NCBI GenBank assembly: GCA_902785445.1
Contig: CACZYN010000014.1
Coordinates: forward strand, 1 to 18,558
Length of the DNA stretch: 18,558 bases
Reading direction: 5' to 3'
DNA from: an uncultured Anaerovibrio sp.
GTDB lineage: Bacteria; Bacillota; Negativicutes; Selenomonadales; Selenomonadaceae
Shown: positions 1 to 6,711 of the stretch, piece by piece
Layout: each line of letters opens with the position of its first letter
Numbering within the stretch: the stretch's first letter is position 1
Program-made: the position numbers and the translations under genes
The notes under the pieces: model-generated
The model's input: the letters and a program-made list of their open reading frames with translations, nothing else
Database searches by the model: none
Told to the model about the DNA's origin: nothing

Positions 1-92
1 ACATCGGAGAAAGGATTAGCAGCTGCAAAAGTAGTGGATGCAGCGCCTACTACCAGAGCGGTAGTCAATGCGGATACGAGAGTCTTTTTCAT
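1..92 (-). CDS. OmpM-like SLH-domain outer-membrane protein, N-terminal fragment (runs off the window)
   Basis: Only the first 30 codons lie in the window. They encode a clear Sec signal peptide (MKKTLVSALTTALVVGAA, cleaved near TFA-AA), and the mature protein begins NPFSDV. Mature proteins starting this way are typical of Negativicutes outer-membrane porins that carry an N-terminal SLH domain, which binds peptidoglycan modified with polyamine and so tethers the outer membrane; that part is family knowledge. The ATG is at 92-90. No good Shine-Dalgarno sequence is seen just upstream on the minus strand, which is odd for a normally very abundant protein. The gene is divergent from the TPR gene at 198. 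The family call rests on a short N-terminus; another SLH-domain envelope protein is possible. Confidence 0.72.
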   Translation of the reverse strand, partial: MKKTLVSALTTALVVGAASTTFAAANPFSD

Positions 93-197
93 AATAAGAA
101 CTATTTTGCAGGAAAAAAGCAAAATATGTTGAAATAATAATATGGTATCCTGTGATATCTTATAAAACACATTTTCAGAAAAGGAAGCATTTTATTT
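93..197. promoter_or_regulatory. Divergent intergenic region between the OmpM-like and TPR genes
   Basis: These 105 AT-rich bases separate two divergently oriented genes, so they must hold both start signals unless transcription enters from outside. For the plus strand there is a TTGAAA at 129-134, but no convincing -10 box at the right distance. AAGGAAG at 182-188 is a usable ribosome binding site for the ATG at 198. No individual promoter is called. Confidence 0.35.
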
Positions 198-1298
198 ATG
201 ATTAGTAATGGTTTATTGAAGAAGTTAATTAAAACTACCGGGGTGGTTATGGTGGCAGGGATGCTGCTGGCGGAGCCTATGGCACTGGCCAATGATATGG
301 CTAAGGCAGATAGCGTAAAGCAGCTGTACACCGAAAGTATCAATCATATGCGCACCGGTAATTATGATATGGCACTGGATTGCCTGAATCGGGCAATAAA
401 GCTGGATCCTTCCAAGGTGGCTTTATATGGCCAGCGGGGGACCATTTATCTTAATCAGCAGCGGTTTGATGAGGCCATTGGGGATTTCACCAAAGCTATC
501 GAGCTGGCCCCTGATCATGCACAGACTTATGGCCTGCGGGCAATTGCCTATGGTAATAAGGGGGAAACCATCGATGCCATGCGGGATCTGACCAAGGCTA
601 TTGATTTGGAACCCAATAATCCGGTGTTTTATTACCGTAGGGGAGTTACATTCGAAATGCTCCAGGGTGATGATTATGCCTTAAAAGATTATGATAAAGC
701 CATTTCGCTGAAGCAGGATGACTCAACCTATTATTACAGCCGGTGTATGCTGCTTATTCGCAAGCGAAAGCATGATCAGGCTATGGAAGATATTAATGCG
801 GCCCTTAACTTGGTACCGGACAATATGAAATATCTGGCCACCAGAGCATTCCTCTATACTCAGGTGCGGGATGGGGAAAACGCCATTAAGGACTATGAGA
901 CAGTGGTGAAGGCTAACCCGCAGGATTTCGCCTCTTTGGATAATTTGGGGGTTCTTTACACTGATAAAAAGGATTATGTCAAGGCCAAGGAGTATTTTGA
1001 CCGCAGTTTGACCGTAAATGATCGTCACCCGGAGGTGTATAACGGTCAAGGTTATGTGGAGTTTTTGCAGGGTAATCATGAGGCGGCTATTGAGCTTTAC
1101 AAAAAGGCTTTGGAATGCAATGTAGAGTTTTCCGATGCCTACTACAATTTAGCCCAGTCCTATGCAGCTTTAAAGGATACTGCCAACGAGTTGGAGTCAT
1201 ACAAGAAATTCTTAGTTTATGCGGCTTATAATGATTATGATCGGGTTGCCCAGGCTCAAAAACGGGTGGAAGAGCTGGGAGGCTTCGGCCAGGATTAG
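198..1298 (+). CDS. Exported tetratricopeptide-repeat (TPR) protein
   Basis: The protein has 366 residues. Residues 1-31 form a signal peptide (basic MISNGLLKKLIK, hydrophobic core, cleavage near ALA-ND). From about residue 38 almost to the C-terminus there are about nine TPR units with a strict 34-residue spacing, seen in the recurring ends AIKLDPS, AIELAPD, AIDLEPN, AISLKQD and ALNLVPD. TPR arrays are protein-binding scaffolds, so a periplasmic adaptor or assembly role is likely; the partner cannot be read from the sequence. There is no catalytic domain. The start is supported by AAGGAAG about ten bases upstream. The receiver-GGDEF-EAL gene follows after 28 bases, so the two are probably co-transcribed and may be functionally linked, which is inference. 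Confidence 0.88.
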   Translation: MISNGLLKKLIKTTGVVMVAGMLLAEPMALANDMAKADSVKQLYTESINHMRTGNYDMALDCLNRAIKLDPSKVALYGQRGTIYLNQQRFDEAIGDFTKAIELAPDHAQTYGLRAIAYGNKGETIDAMRDLTKAIDLEPNNPVFYYRRGVTFEMLQGDDYALKDYDKAISLKQDDSTYYYSRCMLLIRKRKHDQAMEDINAALNLVPDNMKYLATRAFLYTQVRDGENAIKDYETVVKANPQDFASLDNLGVLYTDKKDYVKAKEYFDRSLTVNDRHPEVYNGQGYVEFLQGNHEAAIELYKKALECNVEFSDAYYNLAQSYAALKDTANELESYKKFLVYAAYNDYDRVAQAQKRVEELGGFGQD

Positions 1299-1313
1299 GA
1301 GATAGCTCTCCTA
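1296..1313 (+). promoter_or_regulatory. Small perfect hairpin over the stop codon of the TPR gene
   Basis: TAGGAGA-TAGC-TCTCCTA forms a 7-bp perfect stem with a 4-base loop. It includes the TAG stop of the TPR gene and an AGGAGA that looks like a ribosome binding site. There is no T run after it, so it is not a normal terminator. It could tune translation of, or mRNA processing before, the next gene. Confidence 0.4.
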
Positions 1314-1326
1314 GAGAGATGTGGTG

Positions 1327-3030
1327 ATGAAAATGACTGATAGAAGGGTAATGCTCATCGTCGATGATGTGGAGATTAACAGAGCCATTTTATCCCAATT
1401 TTTCCAGAATGAATATGAGATTTTGGAGGCCTCTGACGGTCAGGAAGCCCTGGATATCTTGGAATCCCGCAAGGTGGATATCCTGCTGCTGGACTTGATG
1501 ATGCCAGTAATGGATGGTATGGAGCTGCTGGGGGTACTGCACAAAAATCCTCGGTTTAGCCATGTACCGGTGATTGTGACCACTTCTCAGGATGTGGTAC
1601 GCAGTGAAGTCCAGGCTTTGGAAAATGGGGCGGCAGACTATATTACCAAACCGTACAATCCAATCGTTGTTAAGCTACGGGTAAGAAATGTCATGGCCCG
1701 GCAGGAAAACGAGTGGCGCAAGGTCAGACAGCAAGCCCAGGCAGAAAAGATTTCTGCCATGCAGAGCATCATTGAGACGGATCGGTTAACGGGCTTATAC
1801 AATCACCAAACTATGTTGGAAAAGACGGCTAAGCTGGTGCAGGAAAACCGGTCAGTGAAGTATTGCATTGTTTATCTGGATATCAATTGTTTTAAGGTAA
1901 TCAATGAATTATTTAACATGGAAACCGGCGATATGATTTTAAAGACGGCGGCAGCCTACTTTAAAACCGTGGCTGGCAAGCGGGGCTTGGCTGCCCGCTT
2001 GTCCGCGGATAAATTTGCCCTTTGTTTGCCAGAGGATTCCTTGGACATGGAGCTAATTATTCAGGGACTGGATGCTGTGATGCGTTCCTTGGCTGTATAT
2101 AGAAGCATCATGTTTTACGCCGGGGTATTCCTGGTGGATAATGTATATCTGTCCGTGAATAAGATGCTGGATCGGGCCCATATGGCCATGAACACGGTAA
2201 AGGGAAATTACAACAAGCGCTTTGCCTATTATGATGAACAGCTACGCACCAGCCTTATGGAAGAACAGATGCTGGTGCGGGATATGGAAGGGGCTATGGA
2301 TAACAATAACTTCTGTATCTATCTTCAGCCTATATATGACACCATAAAAAATAAAATTGTTTCAGCGGAGACACTTATTCGCTGGCATCATCCGCAAAAG
2401 GGGCTTATGAGCCCGGGCAAGTTTATCCAGGTGTTTGAAAAGAACGGGTTTGTTACCCGGCTGGATAGGTTCGCCTGGGGGGCTGCCTGCCGGTTTTTAA
2501 GCCGTCAGCGGGACAATGGCTTGTCCGTGGTACCGATTTCAGTAAATGTTTCCCGAATTAATATGTATGACCAGAGCTTTGTGGATTATATGCAGTCATT
2601 ATTGGCAAAGTATGATCTGGAGCCCTGGATGCTTCGGGTGGAAATTACTGAGTCAGCGTATATGGACAACCCTTCCCAACTCATCAGGGTGTTGAAAAAG
2701 CTGCGTAATGGTGGTTTTACCGTGTTGATGGATGATTTTGGCAGTGGATATTCCTCCCTTAATATCTTGAAGGATCTGACGGTGGATGTCCTGAAGCTGG
2801 ATATGAAATTTATTCAGGACGTGGAAACCTCCAACCGGGCAGTGGTCATAATGAAGAGCGTGGCCAAGATGGCCAAGGATTTGGGGATAGATGTGGTTGT
2901 GGAAGGTGTAGAAACGGAAAAACAGGTGGAATTTTTGCAGAGCATCGGCTGTAATGTGGTTCAAGGCTATTACTATGCCAAGCCAATGAGCACTGATGAG
3001 TGCTTGGAAAAATTAGTTGCAGAAATGTAA
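1327..3030 (+). CDS. Response regulator with degenerate GGDEF and intact-looking EAL domain (likely c-di-GMP phosphodiesterase)
   Basis: The protein has 567 residues from the ATG at 1327. I preferred this start because GAGAG at 1314-1318 is 8 bases upstream; GTG 1321 and ATG 1333 are alternatives. Residues 7-125 are a receiver domain with acidic pair D13/D14, phosphoacceptor D56 (LLLDLMMP), T85/T86 and K108. Residues 150-310 are a GGDEF domain (DRLTGLYN start) whose signature reads LSADKF, so cyclase activity is unlikely. Residues 325-560 are an EAL domain with ETLIR (E348), SVNVSR, VEITES, D469/D470 in DDFGSGYSS, K490, E526 and Q546: the metal-binding and catalytic set is present. It probably hydrolyses c-di-GMP to pGpG in the cytoplasm under control of an unseen histidine kinase. 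Lowered c-di-GMP usually favours motility, which fits the flagellar operon 5 kb away, though a link is not shown. Confidence 0.92.
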   Translation: MKMTDRRVMLIVDDVEINRAILSQFFQNEYEILEASDGQEALDILESRKVDILLLDLMMPVMDGMELLGVLHKNPRFSHVPVIVTTSQDVVRSEVQALENGAADYITKPYNPIVVKLRVRNVMARQENEWRKVRQQAQAEKISAMQSIIETDRLTGLYNHQTMLEKTAKLVQENRSVKYCIVYLDINCFKVINELFNMETGDMILKTAAAYFKTVAGKRGLAARLSADKFALCLPEDSLDMELIIQGLDAVMRSLAVYRSIMFYAGVFLVDNVYLSVNKMLDRAHMAMNTVKGNYNKRFAYYDEQLRTSLMEEQMLVRDMEGAMDNNNFCIYLQPIYDTIKNKIVSAETLIRWHHPQKGLMSPGKFIQVFEKNGFVTRLDRFAWGAACRFLSRQRDNGLSVVPISVNVSRINMYDQSFVDYMQSLLAKYDLEPWMLRVEITESAYMDNPSQLIRVLKKLRNGGFTVLMDDFGSGYSSLNILKDLTVDVLKLDMKFIQDVETSNRAVVIMKSVAKMAKDLGIDVVVEGVETEKQVEFLQSIGCNVVQGYYYAKPMSTDECLEKLVAEM

Positions 3031-3073
3031 CCTCATCCGCCCCTATGGGGACACCTTCTCCAAAGGGGAAGGC
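3031..3073 (+). repeat. Palindromic intergenic element (possible dispersed repeat)
   Basis: Right after the stop codon there are two adjacent palindromes: CCCC-TAT-GGGG (3040-3050) and CCTTCTCC-AAA-GGGGAAGG (3054-3072, one T-G wobble). The pattern CCTCATCCG...CACCTTC...GGGGAAGGC resembles short dispersed intergenic repeats I recall from gut Firmicutes genomes. Only one copy lies here, so repeat status cannot be shown from the window. Confidence 0.45.
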
Positions 3074-3080
3074 AAACAAA

Positions 3081-3116
3081 ATAGGAGGTCGCTGTTGCGA
3101 CCTCCTATAATTTTTT
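3081..3116. terminator. Strong bidirectional Rho-independent terminator between convergent genes
   Basis: A 12-bp perfect stem, ATAGGAGGTCGC (3081-3092) and GCGACCTCCTAT (3097-3108), encloses the loop TGTT. A run of six T follows on the plus strand (3111-3116), and an A-rich stretch (3074-3081) precedes it, giving a T-rich tail on the minus strand. It would end the receiver-GGDEF-EAL transcript and the convergent gene at 3143-4075. Confidence 0.92.
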
Positions 3117-3142
3117 GGTTAAGCCTCGCTTGTGACGACAAA

Positions 3143-4075
3143 TTACTTAATGTCGTAAACGAATACTTCGGAAATCTCGGAAGTGTAACCAGGATAGAAG
3201 CCCTTAACCATACCGAGAACGATACGGGAACCACGGTTGTAGTGGAGCAGGAACTGTCTCTTCTTCTTATCAAAGGTCAAACCTTCGATCTCGCCCTGGA
3301 AAGTAACATCATCAAGAGTTCTCTCGAGAACTACAGGAGCGTTGGACATACCAGGCTTAATGTCTACACGATAGAGATGGTCTGGCTCAATTTCATCAGC
3401 AGTACCATCATCAGCAGTCAGATAGAAGGAACCCTCGAAGTAAGCCATACCCTGTACCCACTGAGGTGGAGCCTGGAGATGTACTTTGCGGAGGTACTTA
3501 CCAGTCTTCAGATCATACTCATACAGATAACGGCCAGACTCTTCACCTACCCAAGAGCACATCCACACGGTCTGGGTATCTGGGTTAACTGCGATGCCGG
3601 AGCACTCTTCCTGACCAGAAGATGGCTCGAATGCGAAGGACTTCTTCAACTTCAAGGTGTTACCATCATGGATAGCAACCTGAATGTCTTTACCAACACC
3701 GTCCATGAAGTTCTCAGCGCCTACATAGATCTCGTTGTTGTAAACATCGATATCGCCAATGTGGTTGGAAGGAATCTTGTAACCATCAAATGGAGTCTTG
3801 TTGATCTTTACCTGATTCCAGTTTCTGTCATACTTAGCCAGAGTCTTGGAACCGGAAACCCAGAAGTAGTCACCTTCGGATGCAACACCCTGACGGCCTT
3901 CTACTTTGTGAACCTCAGCAAGCTTGTAAGAGTTCTTTGGCAACATCTGCTTCCAGTTGTCCTCAGGTCTGTCAGGCAATGGAGTCAATCCAGACATGCC
4001 AGTTGCTGCCATTGCAGTTGCGGAAACGCTAAGTGCTAAACCTAAAACGGCAGCCTTCAAAGCTTTTTTCTTCAT
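3143..4075 (-). CDS. Exported beta-propeller-like protein of unknown function
   Basis: The protein has 310 residues. A signal peptide covers about residues 1-23 (MKKKALKAAVLGLALSVSA, cleavage near AMA-AT). The mature part has recurring beta-strand segments with GDYFWVSG, NEIYVGAEN, TQTVWMCSW, YLYEYDLKTGKYL, GSFYLTADDG and IEGLTFDKKKRQ, a pattern expected for WD/NHL/SMP-30-like propellers; no specific family is recognised. Two cysteines (EECSG and WMCSW) are about 16 residues apart and could pair. A strong ribosome binding site (GGAGGGG) lies 8 bases before the ATG. Codon choice is skewed to AAC, TAC, TTC, AAG and ATC, unlike the TPR gene and like sucC, which suggests high expression. It stands alone, with convergent and divergent neighbours. 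The plus-strand reading frame over the same bases lacks a ribosome binding site and a signal peptide. Function is not assigned. Confidence 0.85.
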   Translation of the reverse strand: MKKKALKAAVLGLALSVSATAMAATGMSGLTPLPDRPEDNWKQMLPKNSYKLAEVHKVEGRQGVASEGDYFWVSGSKTLAKYDRNWNQVKINKTPFDGYKIPSNHIGDIDVYNNEIYVGAENFMDGVGKDIQVAIHDGNTLKLKKSFAFEPSSGQEECSGIAVNPDTQTVWMCSWVGEESGRYLYEYDLKTGKYLRKVHLQAPPQWVQGMAYFEGSFYLTADDGTADEIEPDHLYRVDIKPGMSNAPVVLERTLDDVTFQGEIEGLTFDKKKRQFLLHYNRGSRIVLGMVKGFYPGYTSEISEVFVYDIK

Positions 4076-4488
4076 AATAATACCCCTCCAAAAAAATAAA
4101 AATATAATATTGAAGCTCTATGCCCATGAATTTTTGTTCCAAAGTCATAGAACAACTTTTACATGGCTTATAATTCACTAAAACTTTTAAAAATCCTTCT
4201 TTATTTTCAAAAAAATTAAAAAAAATTTAAAAAATAGATGACTTGATAAATGCGGTTTATTATAGATAAAAATGCAATAATCACGCGTGTAAGAATGAAG
4301 GAAAAGCTATGGACAATTAGCTTAAAATCGTATAAAAATTGCAAATATTCTTTATAGTAAGGAAACTATGGAGAAGGGCTTAAATAGTGCAAGAAAGATG
4401 GACAACCAATATAAAAAGTAATAAGATATACATGGTAGTTAGGTATTAATTACTTTTCGGGGTAAATAAATATGGGAGGACAAAAGAA
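4076..4488. promoter_or_regulatory. 413-bp AT-rich divergent intergenic region
   Basis: No gene is seen here. The region separates the minus-strand exported protein from sucC. It contains phased A and T tracts around 4196-4236 that could bend DNA or act as UP elements, two TGGACAA boxes (4310 and 4399), and an RNA-level hairpin at 4348-4375 (UUCUUUAUAG pairing with CUAUGGAGAA through two G-U pairs, 8-base loop). The sucC ribosome binding site GGGAGGA lies at 4474-4480. No riboswitch class is recognised. Confidence 0.5.
4399..4427 (+). promoter_or_regulatory. Candidate sigma-70-type promoter for sucCD
   Basis: TGGACA (4399-4404, 5 of 6 to TTGACA), a 17-base spacer, then TAAGAT (4422-4427, 4 of 6 to TATAAT). 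This would give a leader of about 55 bases before sucC. A second, less well-spaced pair lies upstream: TGGACA 4310-4315 and TATAAA 4331-4336, spacer 15. Confidence 0.45.
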
Positions 4489-5688
4489 ATGAACATTCAT
4501 GAGTATCAGAGCAAGCAGGTACTGAGATCCTTTGGCGTTAATGTGCCAAACGGAAAGCCGGCATTCAGCGTTGATGAAGCTGTAAGTGCGGCTAAGGAAC
4601 TTAACGCAAAGGTGACTGTGGTTAAGGCACAGATTCATGCCGGTGGCCGTGGAAAGGCTGGCGGTGTAAAGATTGCCAAGAATCTGGACGAGGTTAAGGC
4701 GTACGCCAGCGAGCTTTTGGGCAAGATTTTAGTTACCCATCAGACTGGTCCGGAGGGAAAGAAAGTAAATCGTCTTCTTATAGAGGAAGGTTCCAACATC
4801 GAAAAGGAATATTACCTTAGCTTTGTAAATGACCGTACCACTGCTAAAATCGTTATGATTGGCTCCGAAGAGGGTGGTATGGAGATTGAAAAGGTTGCGG
4901 CTGAATCCCCAGAAAAGATTATTAAGGAATATATTGATCCGGCAATTGGTCTGGCACCTTTCCAGGCAACCCGCATGGCCTACAAGATGAATTTCAAGCC
5001 AGAGGCTATTCGCAAGGCTTCCGATATTATGATTAAGCTGTACGCGGCTTTCATCGGCAAGGATTGCAGCCAGGTGGAAATCAACCCATTGGTTGTTACT
5101 GTCGAGAATGATGTTATTTGTTTGGATGCCAAATTGAACTTTGATGACAGCGGATTGTTCCGCCATCCGGATATTGTGGAGCTTCGGGATGAAACTGAGG
5201 AGGATCCAAAAGAGCTGTGGGCTTCCAATGAAGGCCTGAACTATGTAAATTTGGGCGGCGATGTAGCTTGCATGGTAAATGGTGCGGGCTTGGCCATGGC
5301 TACTGTTGATATTCTTAAATTCTATGGTGGTAATCCAGCCAACTTCCTGGATGTAGGCGGCAGCTCTACTCCGGAAAAGATCGCTACAGCCTTTGAAATC
5401 ATGCTGGATGGCGGTCAGGCCAAGGGCATTTTCGTTAATATCTTCGGCGGTATCAACAAATGTGATGTAATAGCTGAGGGTATTCAGAAGGCTGCACAGA
5501 TTATTGCAGAAAAAACTGGTCAGGATGGCATTCCAGTTCCTGTAGTTGTTCGACTTGAGGGAACAAATGTTGAGCGTGGACGTCAGATTTTGACGGATAA
5601 TCCGGTGAAGAACGTGTTTATGGCCCCTACTATGGAGGGCGGCGCTCAGGATATTGTAAAGCGTGTCGAAGAAGCTAAGAAGAACTAA
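4489..5688 (+). CDS. sucC: Succinyl-CoA synthetase (ADP-forming) beta subunit
   Basis: The protein has 399 residues, close to the roughly 390 usual for the family. It carries the N-terminal ATP-grasp region, with MNIHEYQSKQ at the start and the nucleotide-loop motif HAGGRGKAGGVK at about residues 50-61. The metal-site region follows (EINPLVV and LDAKLNFDD), then the C-terminal CoA-ligase half (VNGAGLAMATVDI, FLDVGGSSTPEK, GGINKCDVIAEGI). With SucD it interconverts succinyl-CoA, ADP and phosphate with succinate, CoA and ATP in the cytoplasm. In succinate/propionate-forming anaerobes it can serve the reductive branch. GGGAGGA lies 8 bases before the ATG. sucD follows after 14 bases, and its ribosome binding site overlaps the sucC stop. 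Confidence 0.97.
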   Translation: MNIHEYQSKQVLRSFGVNVPNGKPAFSVDEAVSAAKELNAKVTVVKAQIHAGGRGKAGGVKIAKNLDEVKAYASELLGKILVTHQTGPEGKKVNRLLIEEGSNIEKEYYLSFVNDRTTAKIVMIGSEEGGMEIEKVAAESPEKIIKEYIDPAIGLAPFQATRMAYKMNFKPEAIRKASDIMIKLYAAFIGKDCSQVEINPLVVTVENDVICLDAKLNFDDSGLFRHPDIVELRDETEEDPKELWASNEGLNYVNLGGDVACMVNGAGLAMATVDILKFYGGNPANFLDVGGSSTPEKIATAFEIMLDGGQAKGIFVNIFGGINKCDVIAEGIQKAAQIIAEKTGQDGIPVPVVVRLEGTNVERGRQILTDNPVKNVFMAPTMEGGAQDIVKRVEEAKKN

Positions 5689-5702
5689 GGAGGTCTGCTG
5701 AC

Positions 5703-6605
5703 ATGGGTGTTTTAGTTAATAAAGATACAAAGGTAATCGTACAGGGTATCACTGGTAAGACGGCAGCCTTCCACACCAAGCAGATGTTGGATTATGGTAC
5801 CAAGATTGTGGCTGGTGTAACTCCTGGTAAGGCTGGCCAGACTGTGGAGGGTGTACCGGTATATAATACAGTTGAAGATGCTGTAAAGGCTACTGGGGCT
5901 ACAGTTTCAGTAATTTTCGTACCAGCTCGCTTTGCTGCAGATTCCATTATGGAAGGTGTAGAAGCTGGCTTAGATTTGGTAGTGTGCATCACTGAGCACG
6001 TTCCAGTACAGGATATGATTAAGGTTCGTCGTTATATGGAAGGCAAGAAGACTCGCCTTATTGGACCAAACTGCCCAGGCATTTTGACTGTTGACGAGGC
6101 TAAGCTGGGTATTATTCCTGGCTACATTCATAAGAAGGGTCATGTGGGAGTTATTTCCCGCTCCGGTACTTTGACCTATGAGGCAACCTTCCAGCTTACC
6201 AGTGCCGGTATCGGTCAGACCACTGCCATTGGTATCGGCGGTGACCCTATCAAGGGCACTGACTTCATCGATGCTTTGAAGCTCTTCAATGAGGATGATG
6301 AAACTAAGGCTATTATGATGATTGGTGAAATCGGTGGTACTGCTGAAGAGGAAGCTGCTCAGTGGATTAAGGAAAATATGAAGAAGCCGGTTATTGCCTT
6401 CATCTCCGGTGTGCAGGCGCCTCCGGGCAAACGCATGGGCCACGCTGGTGCTATCATCGCCGGTGGCAAGGGTACCGCAGCAGATAAGATCAAGGCCTTG
6501 AATGCAGTTGGTATTCCAGTAGCTGAGACCGTGGCCACCATGGGTGAGACTGTGGTAAAGAAGCTGAAGGAAGCTGGCATTTATGATGAGTGCCATACTT
6601 GCTAA
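5703..6605 (+). CDS. sucD: Succinyl-CoA synthetase alpha subunit
   Basis: The protein has 300 residues, near the family's usual 290. The N-terminal CoA-binding Rossmann part shows VQGITGKTAAFHTKQML, GVTPGKAGQ and VIFVPARFAADSI. The ligase part shows GPNCPGI, SRSGTLTYEA and GIGGDPIKGTDFIDAL. The phosphohistidine lies in MGHAGAI (His247), with GEIGGTAEEEAA before it. The alpha subunit carries the phosphorylated histidine intermediate and binds CoA; SucC supplies the nucleotide site. AAGGAGG at the sucC stop drives translation. The pair forms a two-gene unit closed by the terminator at 6648. Confidence 0.97.
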   Translation: MGVLVNKDTKVIVQGITGKTAAFHTKQMLDYGTKIVAGVTPGKAGQTVEGVPVYNTVEDAVKATGATVSVIFVPARFAADSIMEGVEAGLDLVVCITEHVPVQDMIKVRRYMEGKKTRLIGPNCPGILTVDEAKLGIIPGYIHKKGHVGVISRSGTLTYEATFQLTSAGIGQTTAIGIGGDPIKGTDFIDALKLFNEDDETKAIMMIGEIGGTAEEEAAQWIKENMKKPVIAFISGVQAPPGKRMGHAGAIIAGGKGTAADKIKALNAVGIPVAETVATMGETVVKKLKEAGIYDECHTC

Positions 6606-6647
6606 CCATTCTGTTTTGGTATAGAATTTAATAGTGAACTTAAAAAG

Positions 6648-6690
6648 AAATCCGTTATTCGCTCCTGGGGGGCGGGTAACGGATTTTCGT
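6648..6690 (+). terminator. Rho-independent terminator of sucCD
   Basis: The 18-base arms at 6648-6665 and 6669-6686 pair fully at RNA level (three G-U pairs) around a TGG loop. The stem ends in AAA/TTT and a short T-rich tail follows. It lies 43 bases after the sucD stop and before the real start of the O-antigen ligase gene, so it also argues against any start for that gene before 6690. Confidence 0.8.
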
Positions 6691-6711
6691 GTCAACAATG
6701 AGGTGTTTTTG

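Noticed and set aside
3017..4039. Long plus-strand open frame (340 codons) opposite the exported protein
   Set aside because: It starts inside the end of the c-di-GMP gene, runs through the terminator hairpin, has no ribosome binding site and gives no coherent protein. The minus strand has a signal peptide, strong ribosome binding site and biased codons.
4076..4488. Riboswitch or T-box in the sucC leader
   Set aside because: No conserved core of a known class was recognised; only a weak hairpin with G-U pairs is present.
6634..6711. N-terminal extension of the O-antigen ligase gene from GTG 6634
   Set aside because: The extension is encoded by the terminator stem-loop and has no ribosome binding site. 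ATG 6712 has AGGTG upstream and leads straight into the first membrane segment.
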